DNA of 64,000 nucleotides from Solirubrobacter ginsenosidimutans (GCF_027587205.1 NZ_JAPDOD010000029.1:57429-121428); one strand, 5' to 3'; shown: positions 42,397-50,522, numbered from the stretch's first letter. The notes: generated from the sequence alone by a model not told the origin. Translations and numbers: made by a program.

Positions 42397-44924
42397 GTTT
42401 CGCTCAGGGCGCGCAGGTGCCGGAGGAGCCGGCGCTGCGCGCCCGTGTCCAGCCGCTCGAGGATGGCGGTCGGGCGCAACTTCGTTTCCTCCCCAGGTGA
42501 GCCGAGGGTGGCGAACAGCTGCCCGACCGTCATGCCGGCGCTGAGATCTTCAGCGCCGAGCAGGCGGGCCTGCTCGAGCACGCGGGTCAGGTCGTCGCTC
42601 GCGGGCGGCCGCAGCGCGTTCACCCGCGCCGGGCTCGCCACCGCCTGGATTTCGCGCGCGGCGGCATAGGGGCGGCGCGCCTGGAGCCCCGCCTCGAGCA
42701 GGAAGCGGCTCGCGGTGGCGCCGGACGAGGTGATCGAGAGCTGGTCTCGCGCGCGCGTGAACGCGACGTACGCGAGGCGCCGCTCGGCCTCCTCGCCTTC
42801 ACCCGCCTCGATCTCGGCCTCCGTGACGTCCAGCGCCATCGCGTGGGGGAGTTGCCCCTCGTCGCCGCCGAAGAGCTCGACGCGCGGCCACTGGCGCCCC
42901 TTCGCACCGTGGATCGTCGCCAGCTCGATGCCGCGTTCGTCGTCGCGGACCGCCCGCAGCGCGTCGGTTCGCTGCGTCAGCAGCGCGCCGTAGGCGGCCA
43001 CGCTCATCCCGGCGGCCTCGGCCTCGGCCTGCTCGAGGACTTCCAGCTCGATCTGCTCGGTCCCGCCGGCGTCGTGCTCTTCGAAGTAGGCGTCGAGGCC
43101 GCCGGAGGACCGCAGATAGCGCAGGAAGCGGCGGGCGTCGGTCATACCGGCCAGCGCGTCCAGGACACGGCCGGCCTGGTCGAGCTTCGGGCGCTGCCGC
43201 TCGTCGGCGGCGAGCCCGGCGAACGCCTCCGTGAACGTGAACCCGGCCTGCAGCTGGTCGGCGACCGCCTGCCCGCTCTCGAAGGGGAGACCGCGGTTGG
43301 GACGCCGGCAGACGAGCGTGACGTCGTCGGCGCGCGCGTCGGCGGGAGCGCCGCAGAGCCGCACGTAGGCCTCGATCGCCTCGCGGGCGTCGTCGGCCTC
43401 GAACACGCCGGGCGGCGCGCTGATCGCGACGTTCTGCGCCGCGCAGGCGAGGGCGACGGTGCGCAGGAGGTTGGTCGTGCGGGCGAGCACGACGATCTCG
43501 CCGCGGCGCGAGCGCGCGAGCCGCCGCGCGACCGCGGCCGCGCCGGCCGGCGCCGATTCAGGCTCGTGCAGCTCGATCGCGCTCTCCGCGCCGCGGCCGG
43601 GATCGGGTTCGATGGTCTTGCCGAACCGCACGTGGTTGTGGCCGATCAGGCGGCGGGACGCCTCGACGATCTCCGGCGGGCAGCGGTAGTTGTGCGCCAG
43701 CGCGACGCGGTACAGACCGGGATAGGCGAGATCGAGGTCGAGCGTCCGGCGCACGCTCGCGCGGCGGAAGCCGTAGAGCGTCTGGTCGTCGTCGCCGACG
43801 CAGAACAGCTCGTCCTCCGGCGCCGCGAGCATGCGGACGAGCAGCTCCTGCGCCGGCTCGATGTCCTGGTACTCGTCGACCAGCACGTGCGAGAACCGGG
43901 CCTGCCAGCGGGCGCGCACGGCGGCGTCCTCACGCAGCGCGCGGACGGCGAGCATGACCATGTCGTCGAAGTCATTGACGCCGCGCTCCGCCTGGGAGCG
44001 CTCGTAGAGGGCGTAGATGCGGGCGAGCGTCTCGCCGTCCGCGAACGCGCGGGTGTGGCGCGCCGCGAACTCCGCGGGGGTGGCGAGCAGCGTGAGCTTG
44101 ATGTCGCTCACGCGTGCGCGCGCGACGGCGACGTCGACCCAGGTGCCCGTCTCGCGCGCGGCGAGCGAGCACAGCCGCTTGAACTGGTTCGCCGACGGCG
44201 AGCCCGGATCTCCCGGCCGGCCCAGGCCCTCCTCGCGCAGGAGCCACCGGCCGAGGCTGTGGAACGTCCGCGCCCGGACGGCACGCACACCGGCCCCGGC
44301 CAGCCGTGCCTGCAGCTCGGTGCTCGCCGCGCGGTTGAACGTCGTGGCGAGGATCCGCTCGGTCCGAACGCCGCGGCGCAGGAGCTCGCGCACCCGCTCG
44401 ATCAGCACCGTGGTCTTGCCGCTCCCGGCGGGAGCGATGATCTGGACGGTGCCGGCGCGCGCGCCGACCGCCCGCCGCTGCTCGGGGTCCAGCGGGGAGA
44501 CCGGTGACGGTTCGCCGCCGGCGTCGTTCTCGACGGGGCGCCAGATCCGGGCGGCCGCGTTCAGCGCTCGCTCGAGCGTGTACGGATACGCGAATTCCGG
44601 GTCGATGAAGCGCTTGGGATCGAGCTGCGAGAGCCGCTGCTCGCACTCGACCAGCAGCCGCAGTCCGTGCCGCCACGCGGGCTCGAGCACGTATCCATAA
44701 AACCCCCGCAGCTCGGCGAGCGTGTCCAGCCGGACGCCGAGCACGGCCAGCGCATCGAGGCCCGCGACGCGGTTCAACCACGGCTGCGCGGGGTTCGCCA
44801 GCGATCCGCCTCGCGAACCGCGGCGGGCCAGCTCGCGCAGCAGGCGGTCGAACTCGACCACCTCGTACCCCTCGGGTTGGGCGTCGGTCGTCCAGACGAG
44901 GGGAGGGAGCGCGGCACTCGGCAC
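42393..44924 (-). CDS. UvrD/Rep-family superfamily 1 DNA helicase with extra N-terminal region
   Basis: The 843-residue helicase carries the SF1A motifs: Walker A APAGSGKTTVLIERV (~155), Ia TFNRAASTEL, II LVDEYQDIEP, III VGDDDQTLYGFRRA, IV/V ATIHGAKGRQWPRVELFGGD and VI YVAFTRARDQL. About 125 residues before the Q-motif (PLDPEQRRAV) form an additional domain not typical of UvrD/PcrA; it includes LARRGSRGGSLANPAQPWLN and helical sequence. It unwinds DNA in repair or recombination. GTG 44924 is chosen (TAGCGT 7 nt upstream); a longer frame to 45014 overlaps the next gene. Confidence 0.88.
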   Translation of the reverse strand: MPSAALPPLVWTTDAQPEGYEVVEFDRLLRELARRGSRGGSLANPAQPWLNRVAGLDALAVLGVRLDTLAELRGFYGYVLEPAWRHGLRLLVECEQRLSQLDPKRFIDPEFAYPYTLERALNAAARIWRPVENDAGGEPSPVSPLDPEQRRAVGARAGTVQIIAPAGSGKTTVLIERVRELLRRGVRTERILATTFNRAASTELQARLAGAGVRAVRARTFHSLGRWLLREEGLGRPGDPGSPSANQFKRLCSLAARETGTWVDVAVARARVSDIKLTLLATPAEFAARHTRAFADGETLARIYALYERSQAERGVNDFDDMVMLAVRALREDAAVRARWQARFSHVLVDEYQDIEPAQELLVRMLAAPEDELFCVGDDDQTLYGFRRASVRRTLDLDLAYPGLYRVALAHNYRCPPEIVEASRRLIGHNHVRFGKTIEPDPGRGAESAIELHEPESAPAGAAAVARRLARSRRGEIVVLARTTNLLRTVALACAAQNVAISAPPGVFEADDAREAIEAYVRLCGAPADARADDVTLVCRRPNRGLPFESGQAVADQLQAGFTFTEAFAGLAADERQRPKLDQAGRVLDALAGMTDARRFLRYLRSSGGLDAYFEEHDAGGTEQIELEVLEQAEAEAAGMSVAAYGALLTQRTDALRAVRDDERGIELATIHGAKGRQWPRVELFGGDEGQLPHAMALDVTEAEIEAGEGEEAERRLAYVAFTRARDQLSITSSGATASRFLLEAGLQARRPYAAAREIQAVASPARVNALRPPASDDLTRVLEQARLLGAEDLSAGMTVGQLFATLGSPGEETKLRPTAILERLDTGAQRRLLRHLRALSET

Positions 44925-44931
44925 CCACCTG

Positions 44932-44937
44932 ACGCTA
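44932..44937 (-). promoter_or_regulatory. Candidate leaderless -10 (TAGCGT) for helicase gene
   Basis: On the minus strand TAGCGT ends 7 nt before GTG 44924. It overlaps the stop of the upstream coiled-coil gene. Confidence 0.4.
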
Positions 44938-45585
44938 GCCGCCTCCGTCCTCGTCGGCGGGGTCGGTCTTCTCGGGTTCGCCCGACTTGGCCTTTTCCTC
45001 CGCCTCGGTCGCATCAGGCTCGGCCGGCTTGGCTTCCTGCGCCGCTTCGGTCGCTTCGGTCGCTTCGGGCTCGGCCGTCTGCGTCGGCTCCGGCGTCGCG
45101 TCGGCCTGCGTGGCGTCAGGCTCGGCGGCGGCCTTCAAGTCGGCCAGCTTCGCCTTGATCTGCCCGGCGAGGTCGGTGAGGCGCGTGTCGAGCGCCGCGA
45201 TCGCGTCCTGGGCCTCCTGCTGGGCATCCGCCGCCTGCTGGCTCGCGTCGTCGGTGCCCTGGCCGGCGTCGGCGGCTTTCTGGCGCAGCGCGTCGGCGCT
45301 CGCCTGGCCGTCCGCGATCGCCTGGTCGAGGCGATCGGACGTGTCGTTGACCGCGGCGGTGAGCTCGTCGACCTGCTGAGACAGGTCGTCGCTGGTGTCG
45401 GCGACCTGCTCGGTCTGGACGTCGGCCTGTTGGTTGGCGTCGTCGAGGTCCTGCCGCAACCCGATGGCCCAGATCCCGAGGCCGACGGCGACCACGAGCA
45501 GCACCGCCGATAGCCCGATCCAGACCCACGGCTTGCCGGGCTTCGGCGGCGACGATGACAGTTCCGGCGGCTCGGTTGCGGTCAT
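44935..45585 (-). CDS. Membrane-anchored coiled-coil protein with acidic tail
   Basis: The 216-residue protein has a short cytoplasmic N-terminus, one transmembrane helix (VWIGLSAVLLVVAVGLGIWA), a ~100-residue extracytoplasmic coiled coil rich in Gln, Asp and Ala (VDELTAAVNDTSDRLDQAI), and a low-complexity Glu/Pro/Thr/Ala tail. No enzymatic motif or family is recognised. It ends 10 bp before the helicase start, but a functional link is not implied. The layout suggests a cell-envelope spacer or scaffold. Confidence 0.7.
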   Translation of the reverse strand: MTATEPPELSSSPPKPGKPWVWIGLSAVLLVVAVGLGIWAIGLRQDLDDANQQADVQTEQVADTSDDLSQQVDELTAAVNDTSDRLDQAIADGQASADALRQKAADAGQGTDDASQQAADAQQEAQDAIAALDTRLTDLAGQIKAKLADLKAAAEPDATQADATPEPTQTAEPEATEATEAAQEAKPAEPDATEAEEKAKSGEPEKTDPADEDGGG

Positions 45586-45669
45586 GCCCGCAACCCTCGC
45601 CAGGGTGAGGGTGAGCGAGCCTCGCCCGCGGCGGATGGCGTGGGCGAGCGCTGACCGACGCGGCGTTTG

Positions 45670-46605
45670 TCAGCGCCGTTGTCCTGTGCCCTCCTCACGA
45701 AGCGGGATCCACGGCGGCAGGTCGTAGTACACGTCCTCCTTCAGCGTGAGGTGCCACGTGAGCTGTTTGCCGGAGGCGGACCGCCGAGACTCGCTGACCT
45801 TCAGTTGCGGCTTACCGAGATGCTCGGCGCCGCTTCCTCGCCCTCTGAAGGGCTTCGCCTTCCACTTGGCGCTCATGAACGTGACGATCTGGAGCACGTC
45901 TTGAACATTGAGATGCTCTCCATTCCGCACGCCGGTGTGGTCCGTGACCTCCCAGTTGTCGAGTGACCGTTGGATGTCGCCGAGATGGGCGGGGAGGTCG
46001 GCGACCACGGGTGGGGCGTCCGCGGGATCCACTCCGTCCGGGCCCTCGTGTGGTTTCAGCGTGCCGACCACAAAGGTCTGGCCCTTGTTCTTCTTGGGCG
46101 GTTTGCCGCCCTGCGTGGCCGGTCCGGCGGTCGCCGTCGCGCCCTTGAGCCGGGCCCGCTTCTCGGCGAGCGTCTCTTGAACCGGGGTCGCCGGCGCTGC
46201 CTGCTGCGCGGCAGCTTGGGGGCGCTCCTTCGGGTTCTTCCATTCCTCCGCCGCAGTGATCAGCGCGTTGATGCTCTTGTTGAGCCCGGCGAAGGTTTCG
46301 AACGCGTCGACGTGCGCTTGCCACTCGCCTTTTTGCCGGAATTCCTCGAAGATCGCGCCGTCGTCCACGAAATTCTGGAAGTACAGCGTTCTGAGCGCCT
46401 TGAGCTCACTCGCGTGGTCTTTCTTTTCCTTGTCGCTGAGGCGCTGAAGCCGCCGGTGTTGCAGGGCCGTCGCGACGGCGTGGTTGCCCGCGCTGCGCTG
46501 AAGCTGGAGCACCGCCGCGACGTTCGCGGACGGTGTGGCCGGCGCGGGTCGGGCGAACGGCTCGGCCGATCGCTCCTCATGGTCCCTAGGGTTTTGCACC
46601 TTCAA
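45670..46605 (-). CDS. Protein with DUF4157/eCIS-type N-terminal motif; candidate secreted cargo
   Basis: The 311-residue protein starts at TTG 46605 and lacks a signal peptide. At ~33-55 it has VLQLQRSAGNHAVATALQ, like the short LQR-AGN-AV motif found before DUF4157 domains and in proteins associated with extracellular contractile injection systems. A charged helical stretch (~55-125), a Lys/Gly/Pro linker and a C-terminal domain (TDHTGVRNGEHLNVQDVLQI and WHLTLKEDVYYDLPPWIP) follow. No DUF4157 HEXXH is present. The gene and its upstream gap are lower in GC than neighbours, suggesting transfer. Function is unproven. Confidence 0.6.
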   Translation of the reverse strand: MKVQNPRDHEERSAEPFARPAPATPSANVAAVLQLQRSAGNHAVATALQHRRLQRLSDKEKKDHASELKALRTLYFQNFVDDGAIFEEFRQKGEWQAHVDAFETFAGLNKSINALITAAEEWKNPKERPQAAAQQAAPATPVQETLAEKRARLKGATATAGPATQGGKPPKKNKGQTFVVGTLKPHEGPDGVDPADAPPVVADLPAHLGDIQRSLDNWEVTDHTGVRNGEHLNVQDVLQIVTFMSAKWKAKPFRGRGSGAEHLGKPQLKVSESRRSASGKQLTWHLTLKEDVYYDLPPWIPLREEGTGQRR

Positions 46606-46742
46606 TGCCCGCTAATCAACGTTATGTCAACTTCTGACGAAGGAATGCGGTACGCCGCTTGGACGACGGGTACCCGACGATCGGGGTGATGTTGGCCGCC
46701 GGGTCACTGGCGAACTCGCGCGCTCGGGCTACATTGCGCGCC

Positions 46743-47099
46743 ATGACGACGAGCACCCGCCGCCAATGGACCGACGAGACGATTCGCGAAGAGCTCCTGC
46801 CGATCGCCACTGAACTTGGACGCTTTCCCCGCCGCAGTGAACTGACCGAGCGCGGCATCGGCGCGCTATGGAGCGCGATGGGCCGCCGCGGCGGCGTCGA
46901 CGCGTGGCGCGAGATCGTCGCGCAGGCGCTGGCGGTACCGGCGCCCGCGCCGGCCGAGGCTCCGGCCGCCGCCGTGACGTTCGCCGGCCCGTCCGAGGAG
47001 GAAGTCCGCATCGCGGCGTATTTCATGTTCCAGAACGGGCACCCGGGCGGCCCGGAGTCGCACTGGCACGCCGCCCAGCGCGAACTCGCCCACGCCTGA
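46743..47099 (+). CDS. Small protein: HNH-repeat-like segment plus DUF2934-like C-terminus
   Basis: The 118-residue protein begins with a helical segment (WTDETIREELLPIATELGRF, then PRRSELTERGIGALWSAMGR) like the homing-endonuclease-associated repeat, a DNA-binding-type module. It ends with RIAAYFMFQNGHPGG and HWHAAQRELAHA, which resemble DUF2934. There is no catalytic nuclease motif. ATG 46743 is preferred to ATG 46659, which would add an unsupported 28 residues. Possibly a small DNA-binding regulator. Confidence 0.62.
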   Translation: MTTSTRRQWTDETIREELLPIATELGRFPRRSELTERGIGALWSAMGRRGGVDAWREIVAQALAVPAPAPAEAPAAAVTFAGPSEEEVRIAAYFMFQNGHPGGPESHWHAAQRELAHA

Positions 47100-47207
47100 C
47101 GCGCGTCCGAGGCCGGCGAGGAAGCTCGCCCGGCTCGGGGACGGCGTCGCGCGCGAGCCGGCTGCGGCCTCTAGCCGGCGCTGTCGCCAATCCTCCTTGC
47201 CGACAGT

Positions 47208-47213
47208 TACCGT
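47208..47213 (+). promoter_or_regulatory. Candidate leaderless -10 (TACCGT) for subtilase gene
   Basis: TACCGT ends 8 nt before GTG 47222. The following TCTCG-CC-GTG run is nearly identical to that of the GT2 gene at 62550. Confidence 0.5.
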
Positions 47214-47221
47214 CTCGACCC

Positions 47222-48334
47222 GTGCGCGCCGCCCTCACCGTCCTGTTCTTCCTGATCCTCGCAGCGCCCGCCGCCGCGTGGATCCCCAACGACCCCGGAA
47301 CCAGCGGTACGCCGGGCGGCTGGCAGGCCGACCAGTGGAACTTCATGCCGGGTACGGGCGTCGACGCGCCGCGGGCGTGGGACAACCTGATCGCCGCCGG
47401 CCGGCCGGGCGGCAAGGGCGTGAAGATCGCCGTGCTGGACTCGGGCGTCTCCTATGCGCGCTCGCCCGACCTGTCCTCGATCCGCTTCGCGCGCGGCCGC
47501 GACTTCTGCTCACGCATGGGCACCGGCGCGGCCTCGTGTGCGGGTGAGGACAACACGCCCGAGGACGACTACGGCCACGGCACGCACGTCGCCAGCACGA
47601 TCGCCGAGTCCACGAACAACGGCAAGGGCCTGACCGGCCTCGCGTACGGCGCCACGATCATCCCGGTCAAGGTGCTCAACCAGTTCGGCGACGGCGACGA
47701 GGACTCGATCGCCAAGGGCCTGCGCTACGCCGCCGACCAGGGCGCGCAGGTGATCAACATGAGCTTCGAGTTCGGCTCCTCGATCACCGCGGCCTCGGAG
47801 ATCCCGCGGATCGCCGCGGCGGTCAAGTACGCGCAGCGCAAGGGCGCGCTGATCGTGGGCGCGTCGGGCAACATCGCCTTCGATCGCGTGTCCTACCCCG
47901 CCGCGCTGAAGGGCATCGTCTCGGTCGGCGCGGTGACCGAGCACGGCTGCCTGGCGGTCTACTCCGACACCGGCGCAGACCTCGATCTCGTCGCCCCCGG
48001 CGGCGGCGACGACGCGGCGCTGCCCGACCAGCCCAACTGCCTCCCGGACGAGACGCTGCGCCCGATCCTCCAGCTCGCGTTCACGCGCAAGAACAAGGTC
48101 TTCCGCTACACGCGCAGCTACGTCGGCACGAGCATGGCCGCGCCGCACGTCTCCGCCACGGCGGCGCTGATCATCGCCTCCGGCGTGCTCGGCCCGAAGC
48201 CCACGGCGAAGGCGCTCGAGGACCGGCTGAAGGCCACCGCGCGCGACCTCGGCGCCCCCGGTCCCGACCCGCAATACGGCTTCGGGATGGTCGACGCGGG
48301 CGCCGCCACCGCAAAGTCCGGGGTGGCTCCCTGA
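47222..48334 (+). CDS. Secreted subtilisin-like (S8) serine protease
   Basis: The 370-residue protease has a signal peptide (ALTVLFFLILAAPAAA) and reaches the catalytic domain with almost no propeptide. Catalytic Asp is D73 in KIAVLDSGV, His is H119 in DYGHGTHVA and Ser is in YVGTSMAAPH (~305); the oxyanion Asn is in VGASGNIAFD. Cys pairs near RDFCSRMGTGAASC and HGCLAV suggest disulfides. The lack of a clear I9 inhibitor domain and of a C-terminal anchor differs from mycosins. It is released or wall-bound; its substrate is unknown. Confidence 0.92.
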   Translation: MRAALTVLFFLILAAPAAAWIPNDPGTSGTPGGWQADQWNFMPGTGVDAPRAWDNLIAAGRPGGKGVKIAVLDSGVSYARSPDLSSIRFARGRDFCSRMGTGAASCAGEDNTPEDDYGHGTHVASTIAESTNNGKGLTGLAYGATIIPVKVLNQFGDGDEDSIAKGLRYAADQGAQVINMSFEFGSSITAASEIPRIAAAVKYAQRKGALIVGASGNIAFDRVSYPAALKGIVSVGAVTEHGCLAVYSDTGADLDLVAPGGGDDAALPDQPNCLPDETLRPILQLAFTRKNKVFRYTRSYVGTSMAAPHVSATAALIIASGVLGPKPTAKALEDRLKATARDLGAPGPDPQYGFGMVDAGAATAKSGVAP

Positions 48335-48370
48335 TTGTCCCCGTCGCCGACGTCCGCGATCTTGACCTCC

Positions 48371-48883
48371 ATGAGCGTCGAGATCGTGGTGCCCGAGACG
48401 ACCGAGGAACTGGACCAGGTGCGCGCCCTGATCCGCACGTTCGTCGCGTGGCATCGTGCGCGCCACGAAACCGACCGCGACCTGATCGACCGCTACTTCG
48501 ACGCCGCCGAGTTCGAGCGCGAGCTCGCCGGGCTGCCCGGCAAGTACGGCCCGCCGGGCGGGCAGTTGCTGCTGGCCAAGCGCGACGGTGAGGCGGCGGG
48601 CTGCGTCGCCCTGCGCGCGCTCGCCCCCGGTATCTGCGAGATGAAGCGGATGTACGTCGACGAGCGCTTCCGCGGCCAGGGCGTCGGGGCGGCGCTCAGC
48701 GAGCGCGTGCTGGCCGAGGCGCGAACGCTCGGCTACCGCGCGATGCAACTCGATACCAGCATCCGCCAGGCCAAGGCCCTGGGCCTCTACCGCCGCATGG
48801 GCTTCACCGAGATCGAGCCCTACTACGACGTCGCCGACGAGCTCCGCGGCTGGCTCGTCTTCATGCAGCTCGAGCTGAACTAG
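48371..48883 (+). CDS. GNAT-family N-acetyltransferase
   Basis: The 170-residue acetyl-CoA-dependent transferase has motif A in MYVDERFRGQGVGAALSERV (R-x-x-G-x-G/A) and motif B near RMGFTEIEPYYD. It resembles N-acetyltransferases that act on amines or amino acids (PanZ/MarR-associated type); the substrate is unknown. ATG 48371 is chosen because the GNAT fold starts there, the upstream frame start at 48335 lying in the intergenic stretch. Its TAG stop shares CTAG with a hidden minus-strand frame that continues CsoR. Confidence 0.87.
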   Translation: MSVEIVVPETTEELDQVRALIRTFVAWHRARHETDRDLIDRYFDAAEFERELAGLPGKYGPPGGQLLLAKRDGEAAGCVALRALAPGICEMKRMYVDERFRGQGVGAALSERVLAEARTLGYRAMQLDTSIRQAKALGLYRRMGFTEIEPYYDVADELRGWLVFMQLELN

Positions 48884-49008
48884 CCGGCGGCGGCGAGCAC
48901 GTCGGCGACGGCGATCGGCGCCAGGCCGACGTGCGGCGCGCTCAGCTCCGCGACGATCTCGACGAGCCCGTAGGCGCCGTCAACGGGCTTGGAATGTGCG
49001 ACCGCCTC
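48880..49008 (-). other. Coding-like frame in +1 phase after CsoR (possible frameshifted tail or remnant)
   Basis: Directly after the CsoR stop, shifting by one base (GGG-U-GAG instead of GGG-UGA) opens a 42-codon frame to a TAG that shares CTAG with the GNAT stop. About 38 of its codons end in G or C, as expected for coding sequence here. It has no ATG, GTG or TTG start. Options are a programmed +1 shift like that of prfB, an indel in a longer csoR, or a decayed gene. The peptide (AHSKPVDGAYGLVEIVAEL and on) matches no family I know. Confidence 0.4.
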
Positions 49009-49297
49009 ACCCGCGGCGCATGAGCCGGCCGACGGCGCTCATCAGCTCGTCGGCCTGATCGCCCGTGTCGTCCGGGCCGTGACCCTCCCCCAGGAGGCAG
49101 TGCCGCGCGTGGCCGTCCAGCAGGCCCAGGGCGACCTTGTCCAGCGCCGCCTGGATGGCGGAGATCTGGGTCAGGACGTCGATGCAGTAGCGGTCCTCGT
49201 CGACCATGCGCGAGACGCCGCGGACCTGGCCCTCGATGCGGGCCAGGCGCTTATTGAGCTGTTCCTTGGAGGCGGTGTAGCCGCGGGTCTCGGCCAT
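49007..49297 (-). CDS. csoR: CsoR-family copper-sensing repressor
   Basis: The 96-residue all-helical repressor has the copper-binding triad C38-H63-C67 with the same spacing as mycobacterial CsoR (Cys, +25 His, +4 Cys), in YCIDVL and DGHARHC. The DNA-contacting face is near KRLARIEGQVRGVSRM. Cu(I) binding releases DNA. A perfect TACCCC-CGA-GGGGTA dyad sits at its own promoter, so it should autoregulate. No copper ATPase or chaperone lies next to it, so it may act on distant genes. ATG 49297 is 7 nt after TACACT. Confidence 0.9.
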   Translation of the reverse strand: MAETRGYTASKEQLNKRLARIEGQVRGVSRMVDEDRYCIDVLTQISAIQAALDKVALGLLDGHARHCLLGEGHGPDDTGDQADELMSAVGRLMRRG

Positions 49298-49304
49298 ACC
49301 GTTC

Positions 49305-49310
49305 AGTGTA
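49305..49310 (-). promoter_or_regulatory. Leaderless -10 (TACACT) of csoR
   Basis: TACACT on the minus strand ends 7 nt before ATG 49297 and lies just downstream of the operator dyad. Confidence 0.55.
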
Positions 49311-49314
49311 CAAC

Positions 49315-49329
49315 TACCCCCGAGGGGTA
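49315..49329. promoter_or_regulatory. CsoR operator (TACCCC-CGA-GGGGTA)
   Basis: The perfect 6-bp inverted repeat has the G/C-tract layout of CsoR boxes and overlaps the -35/spacer region of the csoR promoter, the correct place for repression. Confidence 0.8.
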
Positions 49330-49334
49330 TCCAC

Positions 49335-49682
49335 TCAGACGGTGATCCGCTCTTCCTCGTGCAGGAGGAAGCCGGCGGCGTCCAGGACCTTGCGGTCGCG
49401 GAGGCGGGTCAGCCGCTCCTGCGCTTCGACGTCGGTCTCCCAGGCGGCCACCGCGGCGGTGTCCTCCATCCCGCTCAGCCCGTGCTCCTCCGGCTCGTCA
49501 TAGGCCTGACGCAGCCACGCGAGATCGTCGGAGATACGGCGCGGGCGCTCGGCGCGAGCGGCCCCCGGTTCCCACGGATTGTCGCCGGCGCGGCGCTCGG
49601 GAACGCCCTGCGGGCGGGTCAGGGCGACGGTCAGGGCGCCCATCCAGTCGGGGCGTGAGGTGACGAGCTCCAGTACGGCCAT
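49335..49682 (-). CDS. Hypothetical acidic protein
   Basis: The 115-residue protein starts at ATG 49682 (MAVLELVTSRPDWMGAL). It is rich in Glu, Asp and Arg, with predicted helices (WETDVEAQERLTRLRDRK) and no signal peptide or membrane segment. No family is recognised. Upstream in-frame starts reach 49802 but would overlap the coding region of the MBL gene. It runs towards csoR; the csoR operator lies just past its stop. Confidence 0.6.
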   Translation of the reverse strand: MAVLELVTSRPDWMGALTVALTRPQGVPERRAGDNPWEPGAARAERPRRISDDLAWLRQAYDEPEEHGLSGMEDTAAVAAWETDVEAQERLTRLRDRKVLDAAGFLLHEEERITV

Positions 49683-49711
49683 GGCGGAATTCTTACCCTT
49701 TTTCGAGGTGT

Positions 49712-50497
49712 CTATGGCAGATTCCCGTTGAGGGCATCGACATAGCGTTGCGCGGAGCGCTGGACGATGCCCTTGCCGTCGCGGGGAATGACCGTACCCC
49801 ACCAGGCGCCATAGATCCGTTCGAACGCGAACGGTTCGAGCGCCGCTTCGATCGACCGGATCTCGGATTCTCCCAGCGGGATGAAGTTCGGAAAGCTGTA
49901 CATGAACGAGACCCAGGCCCGGTCCGGGATGACCTGGACGATGTCGCCGGCCAGCAGGTCCCCGGCGCGGTGGAGCACGGTCCCGCCCGCGAAGTGCCCG
50001 CCGCAGCGGATCAGCGTCAGCCCGTCGCCGAGGTCGTGCGTCTCACCCGACCAGAACCGCAGCTTGGGGTCCTCGCGCATCGCCCACGCGCGGTCGTCGG
50101 AATGCAGCCACACCGGGCAATCGAAGCGGTGCGCCCACTCGACCATCGTCGAGTAGTAGTGCGGGTGCGAGATCGCGATCGCGTGCAGCCCGCCGCGCGA
50201 GTCGATCTCGCGCTCGGTCTCGTCGTCGAGCAGCGACACGCAGTCCCAGAGGACGTTGCCGTCGCTGTGCGGCACGAGCAGCGCCCGCTGCCCGATCGCG
50301 AACCTCGGTTCGGTCCCGATGCCGACGAGCGCGCCCTCGTCGCGGATCGCGTTCTTATGTCCCGTCCGCAGGGCCTCCAGTGAGGTCCACTGCTGGCCTT
50401 CCACGGGGACGTACTGGCGCGGGTCCTCGCAGATCGGGCAGTCGTCGCGCGGCGAGGAGTACTGCACGCCGCACGTCACACAGATCGGTAGCGACAC
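49712..50497 (-). CDS. Metallo-beta-lactamase-fold hydrolase with N-terminal zinc ribbon
   Basis: The 261-residue protein begins with a rubredoxin-like knuckle (ICVTCG and CPICE), followed by an MBL-type domain: LLVPHSDGNVLWDC, SHPHYYSTMVEW in place of HxHxDH, and a conserved GGHFAGGTVLH. Only part of the metal site is canonical (HPHYYS), as in a family of actinobacterial MBL-fold proteins of unknown substrate. GTG 50497 is the start. It diverges from the membrane protein at 50523 with only 25 bp between start codons. Confidence 0.82.
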   Translation of the reverse strand: MSLPICVTCGVQYSSPRDDCPICEDPRQYVPVEGQQWTSLEALRTGHKNAIRDEGALVGIGTEPRFAIGQRALLVPHSDGNVLWDCVSLLDDETEREIDSRGGLHAIAISHPHYYSTMVEWAHRFDCPVWLHSDDRAWAMREDPKLRFWSGETHDLGDGLTLIRCGGHFAGGTVLHRAGDLLAGDIVQVIPDRAWVSFMYSFPNFIPLGESEIRSIEAALEPFAFERIYGAWWGTVIPRDGKGIVQRSAQRYVDALNGNLP

Positions 50498-50522
50498 GCC
50501 ACCATCGTGTCACGGTGAAGAC

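Noticed and set aside
46601..46630. TTGACA at 46630-46625 (minus strand) as a -35 for the gene at 46605
   Set aside because: The matching -10 at 17 bp (CATTGA) would lie over the start codon itself, so the promoter geometry fails unless the start is further downstream.
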